Source: a virus
DNA: 51,397 nucleotides
Virus record (IMG/VR): IMGVR_UViG_3300048588_000723
Span: 1 to 51,397 of that record
Direction: 5' to 3' (one strand)
The notes below the pieces were generated by a model. That model was not told the DNA's origin, ran no database searches, and saw nothing but the letters and a program-made list of their open reading frames with translations. Each line of letters opens with the position of its first letter. Position 1 is the stretch's first letter. A program made the position numbers and the translations under genes. This document shows, in pieces, positions 37,285 through 45,561 of this stretch.

Positions 37285-37743
37285 CTATTTACTTTTTGAA
37301 TTAAAATATGTTAATACTTTTGCATAGCAAGGTCTGCAATCCATTCCCAATCTTCTGTTCGATTTATCATTGTTGTAAATTCCAAATGCCTTTATCCATA
37401 TTGGGTCAGATGAATTCCTTGTAAATAGGGAAATGGTTTGAGACATATGATATAATTCAAATTTTGAAATTTTATTTGCTTCAGCAACAAATCTATATTC
37501 TCCTCTAGGAGTCGAATAAATACAATATTCACTAGACCCAACAAATCCACCTTTTCTAAAAGCTGGCCGCTCATATTTTTTCTCCATGTATTGATTGAGA
37601 GCTCTTAAAATCAAACCATCAATAGCAATATTTACTTTCATAGCTAAACTCTTTTTTGCAATCAAGCTAAGCTGCTGCACGGCCTTATCTATTGCTACTG
37701 CATTTGCTTTGTAGTATTCTATTTGTTTGTTTATTCCTATCAT
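37285..37743 (-). CDS. Hypothetical early protein
   Basis: 152 residues with a helical start (NKQIEYYKANAVAIDKAVQQ), central basic patch (KKYERPAFRKGGFVG) and a Tyr/Phe-rich body (SEYCIYSTPRGEYRFVAEAN). Three Cys near the end (GMDCRPCYAKV) contain CRPC, but no second pair was seen. The stop precedes the DksA-like gene by 2 nt. Unassigned; early expression is expected. Confidence 0.5.
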   Translation of the reverse strand: MIGINKQIEYYKANAVAIDKAVQQLSLIAKKSLAMKVNIAIDGLILRALNQYMEKKYERPAFRKGGFVGSSEYCIYSTPRGEYRFVAEANKISKFELYHMSQTISLFTRNSSDPIWIKAFGIYNNDKSNRRLGMDCRPCYAKVLTYFNSKSK

Positions 37744-38087
37744 TTTAATCTTGGTAAATTAAATATCAATTGGTTGTAATCGTTTCTAAATTGGGTGTTG
37801 CTGCTTTTTAATTCATGAAATTTTCTTATGCCACGAATGATAGACTCATGCTTCTTCCCAAAAATTTCGCCAATTTGCTCAAGTGTTAAATCGTGATGCT
37901 TCTTTAATAAGAAATAAGTCATATATTTTGTATCTCGTAAATGCACCGGCTTGTTTTTAGTCAGAAAATCTAAAAGTGGAATATTCTTAATCATGCTTAT
38001 TTTTTCGACTAGATGAAATGGCTCTATCTCATATCTGAGTAAAGCAGGAATGAGCATAGTGCTTATATTTTCTTGTTTAATTTTCAT
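37740..38087 (-). CDS. DnaA domain IV-like DNA-binding protein
   Basis: 115 residues. Residues about 50-95 (RDTKYMTYFLLKKHHDLTLEQIGEIFGKKHESIIRGIRKF) match the C-terminal helix-turn-helix of DnaA that reads DnaA boxes, including the 'LGEIFGKKH-S-' type recognition loop. No AAA+ domain is present. It follows DnaB after 2 nt, so a role in marking the phage origin or interfering with host DnaA is likely. The N-terminal 45 residues are helical and unassigned. Confidence 0.75.
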   Translation of the reverse strand: MKIKQENISTMLIPALLRYEIEPFHLVEKISMIKNIPLLDFLTKNKPVHLRDTKYMTYFLLKKHHDLTLEQIGEIFGKKHESIIRGIRKFHELKSSNTQFRNDYNQLIFNLPRLK

Positions 38088-38089
38088 AA

Positions 38090-39589
38090 TTATAAGTGAA
38101 CAAATTTGTCGTCATCTAAAAAATTGTCGTTTGATTCCATACTGTTTTTTCTTGGTTCTGTATAATCAATTGGAGTCACAGAATTATATGAAGGAGTGTC
38201 ATTCGATGGCAAAAACTTTGTCAGGTGACTAATGAATCGAAGTTTTTCTGTTCCAATAGGCCCATTCCTATGTTTTGCAAATATTATTTCAGCTACACCT
38301 CTAGCATCTTCTCCATTGTCATATTCAAATACATTGTAATATTCCGGACGATGTATAAAAGCAACGATATCGGCATCCTGTTCAATGGCTCCAGATTCAC
38401 GTAAATCTGAAAGCTGAGGTCGTTTATCTCCTCCCCTAGTTTCAACTGCACGACTTAACTGTGATAATGCAATTATAGGTATTTCTAATTCTTTGGCAAG
38501 TGATTTTAATCCTCTACTTATTGAGGATATCACTTGCTCACGATTTTCTTTTATACTATTATTTTTAACACCTTCCATCAATTGCAAGTAATCAACAATG
38601 ATATAACCAATACCCTTTTCTCTTTTCAGTTTCCGAGCTTTACTCCTTAATTCAGTGATAGAAATGCTTGGAGTGTCATCTAAGTATAAAGGTGAGTTGA
38701 TTAATTTGATACAATTATTTTGTATGTATGTTAATTGCTCGTTTGCAATTCCTCTTCTTGTAAAATCTGAAATAGAGGTATCGCTTTCTAATGCAAAAAT
38801 TCGTGTTGCAATTTGTCGGGAAGACATCTCTAATGAAAATATAACCCCTGGTATTTTAAAGTCAACAGATGCATTCCGAGCGAAATTACAAACCAGTGAT
38901 GTTTTACCCATTGCCGGACGAGCAGCTATAATAATTAAATCGGGTGATTGCCAACCTGCAGTTATCCTGTCAATGTTTGGATATCCCGAAGGAACACCTG
39001 AAATTCCTTTTTTTGTTAAAAGCACTTCATTGTGTGCCATCACTTCATTCCACATAGTTGCAATTGACTGAACCTTGCCAATTGCAACATCTTTTGTTAT
39101 AGCCGTTAATCCCTTTTCTAACGACTCTAAAACATCAAAGCAATCTGCATGGTCAGAATAGGCTTCCTGCATCACTTCTGTGCTTAATCGAATCAATTCC
39201 CTCTGAATAAATTTTTGTTGAATAATACGAGCATGGTACTCAGCTTGATTTGATTCTCGATTTGTGAGCTGAGTAATATACCAAGGACCTCCAACCAAAT
39301 CTAGCTTTTCAGTTCTTTTTAATTCCTGAGTTACACTAAGTATGTCAGGCGTGATACTTTTTTTATATAAATTTATTATTGCACTATAAATTAACTCATG
39401 TGTTTCTTTGTAGAACGATTCTGGCTTAAGTATATCTGCAATAACGTGAACAGATTCGAGGTTCAGCATTAATGACCCAAGCACAGCCTCTTCCAAATCA
39501 ATTGCTTGAGGAGGAAGCTTAACATCTAAAGAAGGTCGAGCTAATTGAGAGGATTTATTCTTTTTATTATATTTATTTACTTCATTCAT
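38090..39589 (-). CDS. dnaB: Replicative DNA helicase, DnaB-like
   Basis: 499 residues. An N-terminal DnaB domain (PPQAIDLEEAVLGSLMLNLE at 26-45) precedes a RecA-like core: Walker A RPAMGKTSL at 224-232, followed by DYLQLMEG and SQLSRAVE motifs and RESGAIEQDADIV. It is full length for a hexameric helicase. It is encoded after the DUF1376-like gene (start overlaps its end), which may act as helicase loader or initiator. Length and motifs are canonical, so the call is firm. Confidence 0.96.
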   Translation of the reverse strand: MNEVNKYNKKNKSSQLARPSLDVKLPPQAIDLEEAVLGSLMLNLESVHVIADILKPESFYKETHELIYSAIINLYKKSITPDILSVTQELKRTEKLDLVGGPWYITQLTNRESNQAEYHARIIQQKFIQRELIRLSTEVMQEAYSDHADCFDVLESLEKGLTAITKDVAIGKVQSIATMWNEVMAHNEVLLTKKGISGVPSGYPNIDRITAGWQSPDLIIIAARPAMGKTSLVCNFARNASVDFKIPGVIFSLEMSSRQIATRIFALESDTSISDFTRRGIANEQLTYIQNNCIKLINSPLYLDDTPSISITELRSKARKLKREKGIGYIIVDYLQLMEGVKNNSIKENREQVISSISRGLKSLAKELEIPIIALSQLSRAVETRGGDKRPQLSDLRESGAIEQDADIVAFIHRPEYYNVFEYDNGEDARGVAEIIFAKHRNGPIGTEKLRFISHLTKFLPSNDTPSYNSVTPIDYTEPRKNSMESNDNFLDDDKFVHL

Positions 39590-40260
39590 TTTAATTCAAA
39601 TGGCCTAGGTGCTGATGTTGTTGTAGTTTTATTAGCTTCTTTTTGGCCTCCTTTATATACAGGCTTATCTAATTCTTTGGCAGTTTTCTTTAATGAATTT
39701 TGAATATGATTCTCGTCAGTGAACTTGTATCCAGCATAGTCAGAATCCATTTGATTCAGCAATTTTGTTAAATCAATTGCCTTGTTTTTCATTCTCCAAA
39801 GATTTAAAAACTCAGGCATATTCTCTTTTATGTAATCAGAGATATTGGCTTTATAGCGAGTTAATCCAATGTAGAAAAATTCCTTTGCTGCCTCAGTTAA
39901 TAATGGTCTTGGTTGGATTTCAGTAATTTGTTTTTCGCCATTCCATCTTTTTGCATTCCCAGCTAATCCCGATTTTCTTCTTTTTTCTCTGTTTGCAATT
40001 TGTTCTTCCCGGATCAGTTCTAATCGTTTATTTCTCAACAAGCCGTCTTCTCCTTTTGGAAATTTATCAATGATAAATTCGATTGTTTCAACCTCACATC
40101 TTGCAATGCCAGCTAGCTTATCTTTATTCGTTGGCACCATTCCTTTGTCCCATTGATATAGCAACAGAAGTATATATGCTCCAACCTGCTCTGCTGACAT
40201 GTGCATAGTACCTACCAAAAAATCTTGTACGTATAATTGAAATGCAGGTGATTTATTCAT
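39586..40260 (-). CDS. DUF1376-like replication protein (helicase-loader position)
   Basis: 224 residues. 'FQLYVQDFLVGTMHMSAEQVGAYILLLLYQWDKG' (7-40) followed by REKRRKSGLAGNAKRW (91-106) is the DUF1376 signature of phage replication-initiation proteins. A poorly conserved C-terminal region (about 120-224) follows. ATG overlaps the ThiF stop; its own end overlaps DnaB. It probably recruits DnaB to the phage origin. Compare the shorter relative at 8928-9248. Confidence 0.8.
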   Translation of the reverse strand: MNKSPAFQLYVQDFLVGTMHMSAEQVGAYILLLLYQWDKGMVPTNKDKLAGIARCEVETIEFIIDKFPKGEDGLLRNKRLELIREEQIANREKRRKSGLAGNAKRWNGEKQITEIQPRPLLTEAAKEFFYIGLTRYKANISDYIKENMPEFLNLWRMKNKAIDLTKLLNQMDSDYAGYKFTDENHIQNSLKKTAKELDKPVYKGGQKEANKTTTTSAPRPFELK

Positions 40261-41024
40261 AAATTAATTGTAGATATTTTAAGCGTTTGTAAATTCAGGA
40301 ATGCTCCCTGATAATCTAATTTTCCTTCCCGGAACATCTTCCATAATGTCCCCATTGCCAACTGCACTAATGTTGAGTTGATAAATAAATCCTGCTTTGA
40401 TAATGCTTCAGCAAGTGAACAGCTCGGAGTGTTCGTGTCTTCCTTTTGTTTTTTTAGTCCAGGAAATAATTGAAATAGGTCTTGCAAAATAGCAGCAGTT
40501 TTATGTTTGCTCTTTGGTTGTTGCTGGATATAAACAGTGCTTATAACGAATTGTCCGGAGTGCTGAGTGTTTCCAATATCCATCCAATAGTAAGGCTTTT
40601 CAAATGGCTCTGCATTTGTTTTTGTATCATGTATGCACTCATCAATAAGTATTCTGGAAGCAATTGTATCAACACAACTGATGGTGATGTTTGCATGTCG
40701 ATTAAGAGCCTTCAGATTATATCTTATAGGCATTGCATCCCATGAAGTCCCAAAGAATCTATTTAATCTAGTAATCAATACAACAGCTTTATTAACTCCC
40801 AAATCAGCAGGAGAAAACAATTGTCTTCCAAGATTTGCTTCTGTAACTATATCATCATCAAAGCAAGTAACATGCAATCCTAAGTGGCCAAGTTTCTTTA
40901 ATGATTGGTCTATGCGAGCCAACTGTGTTAATACCTGACTACCATTTCCTCCTGCGCCAATAACATTCACAGTGATTGGATGAACTGGGTTAAGTAAATA
41001 TTCGTGTACAAAATGTATTTTCAT
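40257..41024 (-). CDS. PRTRC system ThiF (E1-like) protein
   Basis: 255 residues. Nucleotide-binding GAGGNG at 23-28, CFDDDIVTEANLGRQLFS (54-71) with the E1 Arg, and a C-terminal PSCSLAEALSKQDLFINS (200-217). Cys202 is the best candidate catalytic thiol. ThiF/E1 enzymes adenylate the C-terminal Gly of ubiquitin-like proteins and carry them as a thioester. The family (PRTRC ThiF) is known from clusters with proteins B, C, E and F, all present just upstream here. Coupled by overlap to the DUF1376-like gene. Confidence 0.88.
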   Translation of the reverse strand: MKIHFVHEYLLNPVHPITVNVIGAGGNGSQVLTQLARIDQSLKKLGHLGLHVTCFDDDIVTEANLGRQLFSPADLGVNKAVVLITRLNRFFGTSWDAMPIRYNLKALNRHANITISCVDTIASRILIDECIHDTKTNAEPFEKPYYWMDIGNTQHSGQFVISTVYIQQQPKSKHKTAAILQDLFQLFPGLKKQKEDTNTPSCSLAEALSKQDLFINSTLVQLAMGTLWKMFREGKLDYQGAFLNLQTLKISTINL

Positions 41025-41030
41025 AATATA

Positions 41031-41236
41031 TTACTTCAGTTTAACAACAAATGAATTAAATCCGCTTGCAATAAAAGTTCCTTCAGTTAGTGACAATTGA
41101 TTCAGTTCAAATAAATCATCTTTCATAAGTTTATTGGTTAACATTGATTTCAAATAGCTTTTTTCAACAGGTGTTGTGCCACACCATCCCTATTGATTTG
41201 ACTTATAAATATTAGTTCGTGAGCCTTTTTTTTCAT
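41031..41236 (-). pseudogene. Gap between PRTRC B and ThiF with possible decayed small gene
   Basis: Two open fragments: a 28-codon ORF (ATG 41236, MKKKAHELIFISQINRDGVA) that stops at 41150, and a 51-codon frame without an ATG start (WCGTTPVEKSYLKSMLTNKL, 41031-41186). The second frame is open up to a TAG, so one gene broken by a nonsense or frameshift change is possible. The JAB-type protein A usually found in such cassettes is not otherwise seen. The fragments are too short to identify. Confidence 0.35.
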
Positions 41237-41237
41237 T

Positions 41238-41957
41238 CTACTTGGTAATTGAGTTGATAAATCCATTAACTGTTTTGTATTTGCTGAGTACAAATGCATC
41301 TTTAAAAAACACTTGATTTGTACCAACATTTCTCTTTAAAATAACGGATAGGTTATACTTCTTCTGAACCACATTTGTATCTATTAGATGCGTGAACTCC
41401 GAGCCAAAATACCTACGCTCCCATCGCTTCATTTCTTCCTGAATAGTAGGTAATCTTTTTGCTTCAGTAGTGTTTCCCATGCAAACTTCGCCATCTTCGT
41501 ATTGATTGAAAAAAGGAGCTTTGTATAACTTTGATTTTTCTGTTGGTCGTGTGTTTTTCTCCAGGGCAAATACATACAAGTTTTTCTTTACAACTGCAAA
41601 TAGCATAGGAGGACACACGATTGTTCCGGATTTTAATTTCAATTGTTTGTTGAAGTGCAGCATCCTTTTTTGTGAAGGAATAAACCACATCAATGTTGTA
41701 TTGGCATATTCCTGTTTCAAATAAATCAAATTGTCAGGAAGAACACCTTTTGATTGCATGGGTTCAAATTGCTTTTCTCCAAGGGCTTTTGCTACCCCAA
41801 TTAAAGAATCTGATGTCAATGGCTTTCCTTCCGTCCACTTATATTTATCACCGTCCTTCAGTATAGCATGTGATTCTAAATAATAATCAGAGCCTTTTTT
41901 ATATACAATGATTGCTTGTACAGGATCAAAAGGAAGTATCGTCTCTTCTACTATCAT
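41238..41957 (-). CDS. PRTRC system protein B (E2-like)
   Basis: 239 residues. The stretch PPMLFAVVKKNLYVFALEKN, then APFFNQYEDGEVCMGNT (147-163), has the 'FxNxxxxGxVC' surrounding of E2/UBC catalytic Cys; here Cys159. Sequence work on bacterial ubiquitin-like systems placed PRTRC protein B in a prokaryotic E2-like family that lacks a classical His. The first 80 residues are a beta-rich cap. It would accept the ubiquitin-like protein from ThiF. Start overlaps the protein F end by about 32 bp. Confidence 0.82.
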   Translation of the reverse strand: MIVEETILPFDPVQAIIVYKKGSDYYLESHAILKDGDKYKWTEGKPLTSDSLIGVAKALGEKQFEPMQSKGVLPDNLIYLKQEYANTTLMWFIPSQKRMLHFNKQLKLKSGTIVCPPMLFAVVKKNLYVFALEKNTRPTEKSKLYKAPFFNQYEDGEVCMGNTTEAKRLPTIQEEMKRWERRYFGSEFTHLIDTNVVQKKYNLSVILKRNVGTNQVFFKDAFVLSKYKTVNGFINSITK

Positions 41958-43101
41958 AATGATTTTTATATTTTAAATTGTAATACTGAAAGTACATCGC
42001 TCTTCCTTCTTTCATAAACTCTTTTAGAGCTTTTAATGGCGCTATTGGTTCAGGCTGAATATGTTCGTTTTGATTAAATTCGCCAACTTCATAAGGCGCC
42101 ATTACTCCTAATTGGCCAGCTGTATCATTTTGCCACTCTTCAATTTTCTCGAATACTTTATCATAAAAAGAGTGAACAAATGAGTAATAATCAGATGGAA
42201 TAATTGGTGTTCCATCATTATTTTCCGGGTCGTCAGGATTAAAATTGAATCGATATAAATTAAATGGTTGCTCTAAAATAGGTATAGCTAATTTTAGCCA
42301 GTTGTGATGTATGCGCTGCTTTAGGCTTCTTGGCTTGTATTCATTTATTTTTTTGATGCAATCTGCCTCTGAAATTTCTCTGCCATACTTAAAAATAAAT
42401 TGCAACAATTGCCTCCATTGTCCATTGTGTTTATATTTTGCTACATCTATTTCAAACCAATGGTTCCATTCTTCATCATCTGATTCCTCCAATGGCAATT
42501 CGTGGACTATCATATCTTCGAATTGACTTCCAGTTGAAATGCTATGATTCAAAATCATCCTTCCGAGTGTACACAATGTTAGTTCGTAAAGCTCCACGTT
42601 CCATTTTTGTAAATCAGGCAGCCATTCGAGCGGCATGGTGTATAATCCTTCAAGTTCTGGATATTCTGTAAAATATTTTATTACATACCTGTCTGAATTG
42701 AAATCCATATAAATACACCAGTCATTATCTCCGGCAGCTTTCTTTACCTCTGAAAATAACCAATCTGCAATTTCATCAATAGTAGTAGAGCTGTTCCAGT
42801 CTGTTCTATCAACAAAAGTTGGCGCATTTCTTAAACAGTGATAAATATCAATCAATGTATCGTGGCCAGTAAATTGTTTTCTGAACTGATATTGAATGCC
42901 GTCTTTGAATGCACTCACCTTTTTAAGCTCAACACCTATAAAAGAGGGCAAAGCATTTCCGGAGGAGGAAGTTGTAAGTTTCCTTCTTTTTCCTCCTGAA
43001 ATTCCGTATTCAGATATTCTTTTCTGTTGATGAGAGAATCTCTGAATGCTTTTGCCAGATTTTGGTGCAGGTCTACGTTGTATTTTGGTTGTGTGTCGCA
43101 T
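41926..43101 (-). CDS. PRTRC system protein F-like
   Basis: 391 residues, acidic. A basic N-terminal tail (KIQRRPAPKSGKSIQRFSHQ) is followed by an alpha/beta body with conserved aromatics (LEWLPDLQKWNVELYELTLC; LPLEESDDEEWNHWFEID; FVHSFYDKVFEKIEEWQ). Its place between proteins C and B and its size fit PRTRC protein F; no catalytic residues are obvious. Another ORF in a different frame begins with an ATG right at the C stop (43139), but protein-like content favours this frame. The actual N-terminus could lie later. Confidence 0.6.
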   Translation of the reverse strand: MRHTTKIQRRPAPKSGKSIQRFSHQQKRISEYGISGGKRRKLTTSSSGNALPSFIGVELKKVSAFKDGIQYQFRKQFTGHDTLIDIYHCLRNAPTFVDRTDWNSSTTIDEIADWLFSEVKKAAGDNDWCIYMDFNSDRYVIKYFTEYPELEGLYTMPLEWLPDLQKWNVELYELTLCTLGRMILNHSISTGSQFEDMIVHELPLEESDDEEWNHWFEIDVAKYKHNGQWRQLLQFIFKYGREISEADCIKKINEYKPRSLKQRIHHNWLKLAIPILEQPFNLYRFNFNPDDPENNDGTPIIPSDYYSFVHSFYDKVFEKIEEWQNDTAGQLGVMAPYEVGEFNQNEHIQPEPIAPLKALKEFMKEGRAMYFQYYNLKYKNHYDSRRDDTSF

Positions 43102-43139
43102 TCGTTTTTCAGCCTTTTTAAAAGAGCCATTGTTTTCAT

Positions 43140-43361
43140 TTATCCTTTTGTTCCGATAACAGATTTAAATTCGTACACAGCTGCATCGTCTTTCATTTTC
43201 GGACCACTTACTGATGCAGTAATAAGTTGTGGATATTCTCCACTATAATGATTGATTACCTCCTGAATAGACATTTTTGGATTTGGATCCGGTAAGTCTA
43301 TTTTTTTACTATCCACTTGAATGGTGAATTTTCTTTTTGCAACATTTACTTGTAATGCCAT
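43140..43361 (-). CDS. PRTRC system protein C (ubiquitin-like)
   Basis: 73 residues: MALQVNVAKRKFTIQVDSKK, LPDPNPKMSIQEVINHYSGE and the end YEFKSVIGTKG. It is the right size for a single beta-grasp domain, and the chain ends in Gly, as needed for adenylation by an E1. The family (Prok_Ub-like) has been predicted to be ubiquitin-like. E1-like and E2-like proteins are encoded in the same operon. Final Gly73 without a following extension suggests it is mature as made and needs no protease. Confidence 0.85.
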   Translation of the reverse strand: MALQVNVAKRKFTIQVDSKKIDLPDPNPKMSIQEVINHYSGEYPQLITASVSGPKMKDDAAVYEFKSVIGTKG

Positions 43362-43390
43362 TTATTGTTTCCTCCTATTTTAATTAATGA

Positions 43391-43993
43391 TTATAAACTC
43401 TCCACTGCTTTCACCCATTTAACAGCTTTCTCGTATTCTGTTTTTGCTGTTGCATCATCCGGGAATAAATCCAATGCTTCTTTGAAAGCATTTTCTGCAT
43501 CCTTGTATTTGCGCTCATCAAATAATTTTTTGCCAGTGGCCATTGAGTGCTTAAATACTGTTTTTTTGTTTTCAGTTTCTGCATCTACTGAAGGTGCATG
43601 GCTTCCTTCTTTCTTTTCTGTTTCTATTTTTTCTACTTCCGGCTTTGCACCTGCCTTCTTTTCCTCTTTTTTATTAGCAGCTTTTTTATCCGCTTTTTTT
43701 GCATCTGCCTTCTTTGATGCTGTTTTGTCGTCATCGCTTCCTTCTTCTTCCTCTTCCGTTTCAGGAGCATCACTTACTTCAGCAGTGAACTTTTTTTCCT
43801 GATTAGGAATAGATTTGATTTGATTTAAAAATTCAGCATCAAATTCAGCAGCTGTACCACTCATGTTAATGTGCTTTCCTTCATGCACAACAAGAGCTGT
43901 TAAATCCTCACCAACTTTTGTAACGGTGATTCTGATTGATTGTTTGTCTTGCAACACTATGGCTGCTAATTCTTGAAAAAAAGTTGTTTCCAT
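43391..43993 (-). CDS. PRTRC system protein E-like
   Basis: 200 residues. Residues 1-63 (METTFFQELAAIVLQDKQSI; VVHEGKHINMSGTAAEFDAE) match the N-terminal domain of PRTRC protein E. A Lys/Ala/Glu-rich low-complexity linker (about 75-145) and a TPR-like pair of helices (YKDAENAFKEALDLFPDDATAKTEYEKA, about 164-191) follow. The linker may be disordered and, being rich in Lys, is a conceivable modification target. The start context AATCAAAATGGAAAC recurs in this operon. Confidence 0.75.
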   Translation of the reverse strand: METTFFQELAAIVLQDKQSIRITVTKVGEDLTALVVHEGKHINMSGTAAEFDAEFLNQIKSIPNQEKKFTAEVSDAPETEEEEEGSDDDKTASKKADAKKADKKAANKKEEKKAGAKPEVEKIETEKKEGSHAPSVDAETENKKTVFKHSMATGKKLFDERKYKDAENAFKEALDLFPDDATAKTEYEKAVKWVKAVESL

Positions 43994-44013
43994 TTTGATT
44001 GGTTTTTAATTAA

Positions 44014-44391
44014 TTAATTGTTTTGAGTTGTATGTGAGCTATGATTGCCTTTTGAATTTTCAATGTCTATTTTCTTTGCTAACTCTTCTAATATTTTTGT
44101 TGTATTCAGAAAAGTATTCCCGTTGACATCAGTAAAATGAGTGAACATGTTCACAGTATCAGATACTTTTTTATTCCATGCTTGTTTATCCCCTTGAAAA
44201 TCCTCTTCAAGTTTGGCTTTAATTCTTAAAAAATCACCTTCAAATTTTGCGCAAGAATATGTAGTATCTACCTTCAACAAATATTCGCTGAAGCCTGGAG
44301 TGTGCAAAACAATTGATGCAGCAATATCGTATTCTTTACAAATTGCTTTGATGCGCTCCATGGCTGTTTTTAATTTTGGACTGTATTTCAT
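44014..44391 (-). CDS. Hypothetical early protein, conserved in Bacteroidota phages
   Basis: 125 residues: KLKTAMERIKAICKEYDIAA followed by SIVLHTPGFSEYLLKVDTTY and FEGDFLRIKAKLEEDF, an alpha/beta pattern with no Cys cluster. The C-terminal part is a helix with polar tail. Similar proteins accompany recombination genes in Bacteroidota mobile elements (recalled). It follows the helicase by 3 nt. No function proposed. Confidence 0.5.
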   Translation of the reverse strand: MKYSPKLKTAMERIKAICKEYDIAASIVLHTPGFSEYLLKVDTTYSCAKFEGDFLRIKAKLEEDFQGDKQAWNKKVSDTVNMFTHFTDVNGNTFLNTTKILEELAKKIDIENSKGNHSSHTTQNN

Positions 44392-44394
44392 GTT

Positions 44395-45561
44395 TTATTT
44401 TTTAGTGAATGTTACGTTAGTTAATTGCTTTCCATTGTTCCAAATGGACATTAGACCTTTTTCTGTGGTTTGTATTTTCATTGTTTCAATCTTTCCGAAG
44501 AAGTTTATGTTACCTCCCATATCAACCACCCATCCAATTTTTTTAGTTCCATCAGGATAAGTAAATGGCCTCATAACACGTCCTACAATTTGATAATACA
44601 ATGCCAGTGACATAGTTGATCGAGCTATCAATACAGCTTCTAATTCAGGATAATCAAAACCGGTTGTGAGTACTCCCACATTTATGACACATCTTATTTT
44701 GCCTGACTTGAATTGCATTAAAATTCGTTCTCTAACTTTTGCATCCGTTTCTCCAGTTAATACAACTGATCCTGGTATTCCTTTTGAAACTTCGTTTGCT
44801 TCCGATATCAGTGTGCAGAAAACAAGTATGTTATTTCGCTTTTGCAGAATTCTATTTGCATAACCAATGGTGCGCTGAGGCATATTGATTTGTCGGTAAT
44901 AGCTTTTCAAACTTGCATCTGTAAAATCAGTTCCATTAGAATTTGTTTGAAGCATACTTCTGTCCACTACGTTGAAGTTATAATACTCTAGTTGGGCTAA
45001 GTGTCCAGCATTGAAAAGAACATCGTTCTGAATGTGATATATGCACTTATTAAAGATTCTGGGATTCGTTCTGTTGATGAATTTTAATTGCGCTCCATCA
45101 AATCCTGTTGTTAAGCGATAAGGTGTTGCTGTCAATCCTAAGACTTTTGCATCCGGAAGAGAGTGAATAAAATCGTGATACATTCCTCCATTTGCATTTA
45201 CTAAATGGCATTCATCAATAATAATGTTTTTTACATCTCGGAATAAGTGATGTTTTTTTGCAACACTACCAATCGTTGCGAATGTAATTTTATCAATGAA
45301 TTTACTTCCGGCAGATGCTGAATACACTCCTGCACGATATCCGTAAGACATAAACTTTTTTAAGTTCTGTTCCAATATTTCTTTGGATGGTTGGAAAACA
45401 ATTGTTTTAGAATCCAAACTCATTGCCGTGTTTGCAATCACAACACTTTTTCCTGATCCTGTTGGAAGAATCTCAAAAGCATTGTGATTGCCCTTACCTT
45501 TAAAGTAAGCTACATTGGCATCAATTGCCTCAACTTGATATGTGCGTGGAGTGAAAATCAT
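44395..45561 (-). CDS. Superfamily II DEAD/DEAH-type helicase
   Basis: 388 residues. PTGSGKS (33-39, motif I), DECH (116-119, motif II), LGLTATPYR (motif III, about 139-147) and QIVGRVMRPF (motif VI region, about 334-343) are all present. Length is that of short phage UvsW/RadD-like helicases without accessory domains. It may act in recombination-dependent replication or branch migration with the RecT system. It is downstream of the nuclease pair in the same transcript. Confidence 0.9.
   Translation of the reverse strand: MIFTPRTYQVEAIDANVAYFKGKGNHNAFEILPTGSGKSVVIANTAMSLDSKTIVFQPSKEILEQNLKKFMSYGYRAGVYSASAGSKFIDKITFATIGSVAKKHHLFRDVKNIIIDECHLVNANGGMYHDFIHSLPDAKVLGLTATPYRLTTGFDGAQLKFINRTNPRIFNKCIYHIQNDVLFNAGHLAQLEYYNFNVVDRSMLQTNSNGTDFTDASLKSYYRQINMPQRTIGYANRILQKRNNILVFCTLISEANEVSKGIPGSVVLTGETDAKVRERILMQFKSGKIRCVINVGVLTTGFDYPELEAVLIARSTMSLALYYQIVGRVMRPFTYPDGTKKIGWVVDMGGNINFFGKIETMKIQTTEKGLMSIWNNGKQLTNVTFTKK

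Noticed and set aside
42936-43139. Minus-strand ORF starting exactly at the PRTRC C stop
   Set aside because: It overlaps the longer F-like gene in another frame. The F-like frame has better residue pattern, although the neat ATG coupling is noted as an alternative.
43365-43802. Plus-strand Ser/Phe/Ala-rich ORF of 145 codons
   Set aside because: Antisense shadow of the Lys/Ala/Glu-rich linker of the PRTRC E-like gene; low complexity explains the open frame.
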